In this document: positions 63,173 to 64,000 of the stretch, piece after piece
Layout: every line of letters starts with the position of its first letter
Position numbering within the stretch: position 1 is the stretch's first letter
Source of the DNA: an uncultured SAR116 cluster alpha proteobacterium
Lineage (GTDB): Bacteria; Pseudomonadota; Alphaproteobacteria; Puniceispirillales; Marisalimonadaceae
Direction: 5' to 3'
NCBI GenBank assembly: GCA_902537945.1
Contig: CACBDG010000003.1
Coordinates: 53,625 to 117,624, forward strand
Length of the DNA: 64,000 nt
Notes under the pieces: generated by a model
What the model was told of the DNA's origin: nothing
What the model saw: the letters and a program-made list of their open reading frames with translations, nothing else
Database searches by the model: none
Translations under genes and position numbers: made by a program

Positions 63173-63940
63173 ATGTCTAAAAAGAAAATTTTATATGATG
63201 GGAAAGCTAAAACCATCTTTGAAGGCCCCACCTCAGATACAGTTATACAATATTTTAAAGATGATGCCACTGCAAATAATGCTAAAAAACATTCCATAAT
63301 TAATGGTAAAGGAGTTTTAAATAATTCTATTTCTGACTACTTAATGAAAAAATTAAACGAGATTGGCATACCAACGCACTATATCAAAAAATTAAATATG
63401 AGAGAACAACTTGTAAAAAAAGTTGAAATAATACCTTTAGAATTTGTTGTTAGAAACATTGCAGCTGGCTCAATTGTAAAAAGACTTGGTTTAAAAGAAG
63501 GTAGTGTTTTTTCAAGACCCCTAATTGAACATTATTTAAAAAAAGATGAGTTGGGTGATCCACTTATAAACGAAGATCATATACTTAACTTTCAGTGGGG
63601 CACTAGAGATGAATTAAAAGAAATGCAAGAATACGGTCTTAGGATTAACGATTTTTTAAGAGGTCTGTTTTTTGGAATAGGTCTTAAACTTGTAGATTTT
63701 AAAATTGAGTTTGGAAGATATTATTCTGAAGATGGCAATTCAATTTTACTATTAGCTGACGAAATAAGCCCAGACAACTGCAGATTATGGGACATTAAAA
63801 CTAATAAGAAAATGGATAAAGATTTGTTTAGGCAAGAATTAGGTGGGTTAAAAGAGGCATATCAAGAAGTTGCAAATAGATTAGGTATTATTCCTGAGAA
63901 AAAAATATACTCTAGCGCTAAACCTGAAATAGTAAAATAA
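63173..63940 (+). CDS. purC: SAICAR synthetase (PurC)
   Basis: Phosphoribosylaminoimidazole-succinocarboxamide synthase joins CAIR and aspartate with ATP in purine synthesis. The 255-residue protein starts KKKILYDGKAKTIFEGP and has the TIGR00081-type motifs EIIPLEFVVRNIAAGSIVKR and LVDFKIEFGR, then LADEISPDNCRLW. AGAGGAT precedes the ATG. It is between purB (15 bases) and purS (11 bases) on the same strand, the common alphaproteobacterial order. Confidence 0.97.
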   Translation: MSKKKILYDGKAKTIFEGPTSDTVIQYFKDDATANNAKKHSIINGKGVLNNSISDYLMKKLNEIGIPTHYIKKLNMREQLVKKVEIIPLEFVVRNIAAGSIVKRLGLKEGSVFSRPLIEHYLKKDELGDPLINEDHILNFQWGTRDELKEMQEYGLRINDFLRGLFFGIGLKLVDFKIEFGRYYSEDGNSILLLADEISPDNCRLWDIKTNKKMDKDLFRQELGGLKEAYQEVANRLGIIPEKKIYSSAKPEIVK

Positions 63941-63951
63941 AGAGAGTTATT

Positions 63952-64000
63952 ATGAAAGTTATTATAAATGTATCTCTTAAGGAAGGTGTTTTAGATCCAG
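63952..64000 (+). CDS. purS: PurS, N-terminal fragment (cut by window edge)
   Basis: The ATG at 63952, with AGAGAG upstream, opens a frame reading MKVIINVSLKEGVLDP up to the window end. This matches the start of PurS, the small subunit of the split formylglycinamidine ribonucleotide amidotransferase (PurSQL). Only 16 residues are visible; the call depends on them and on the purB-purC-purS order. Confidence 0.85.
   Translation, partial: MKVIINVSLKEGVLDP

Noticed and set aside
1..64000. CRISPR arrays, insertion sequences, rRNA genes
   Set aside because: No regularly spaced direct repeats, no transposase-like frames and no rRNA sequence were seen anywhere in the window.

Overview
The window is about 30% GC, tightly packed DNA that reads as a small-genome marine alphaproteobacterium, in the general style of SAR11, HIMB59 or AEGEAN-169 type lineages. 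This placement is an inference from gene order and base composition; there is no rRNA in the window to confirm it. The block serS-tatC-tatB-tatA-scpB-scpA-SPOR-argS-dgt-erpA-xth, the aapJQMP amino-acid transporter and purB-purC-purS are all typical alphaproteobacterial arrangements. Genes are mostly separated by 0-40 bases, TAA is the usual stop, and several genes appear to start with TTG or GTG.

From 1 to 15 kb lie housekeeping genes: Tat secretion, chromosome condensation (ScpAB), an SPOR cell-envelope protein, ArgRS, a dGTPase-like enzyme, an Fe-S carrier and an exonuclease III. A minus-strand run of a TolC-like protein, ValRS and an atypical IlvD/Edd dehydratase follows. From 15 to 31 kb come tRNA-Cys, a selenium module (an oxidoreductase-SelD fusion plus MnmH), tRNA-Asn, an ABC-F ATPase, cysteine synthase and a sulfurtransferase. 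The general L-amino-acid transporter (AapJQMP, with a strong hairpin between aapJ and aapQ), cystathionine beta-lyase and a TauD-type dioxygenase complete this part. MnmC, encoded at 48.6-50.4 kb, acts on the same wobble uridine as MnmH, so the window carries much of a selenouridine tRNA-modification route.

From 31 to 46 kb the region is looser and more accessory: a DMT transporter, an adenylate cyclase/TolB/TPR protein, tRNA-Pro and a decayed SnoaL/NTF2-like gene. A DUF3422 protein, a methyltransferase, a GYD protein and a D-amino-acid dehydrogenase follow. The most distinctive segment is 39.17-45.55 kb. It is bounded on the right by an intact tRNA-Val(GAC) with a tyrosine integrase next to its 3' end. 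On the left is a degenerate, same-length, same-strand copy of that tRNA. Between them are seven cargo genes, long non-coding spacers, a dispersed repeat family (four copies) and a GC-richer, hairpin-dense stretch. I read it as a small integrated genomic island of about 6.3 kb.

From 46 to 64 kb the chromosome becomes dense again: an aminotransferase, N-formylglutamate amidohydrolase, MnmC and YcgN. Next is a lipid-modification cluster (FAD oxidoreductase, DUF1365, cyclopropane-fatty-acid synthase) facing an NTF2-like protein, an SDR and an unknown membrane protein. An HD hydrolase, an alpha-hydroxy-acid oxidase, tRNA-Leu(UAA), panC, a rhomboid protease, a CinA-like protein and methionine aminopeptidase precede purB-purC-purS. 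The window cuts serS at its left edge and purS at its right edge. No CRISPR array, rRNA, insertion sequence or replication origin was seen.
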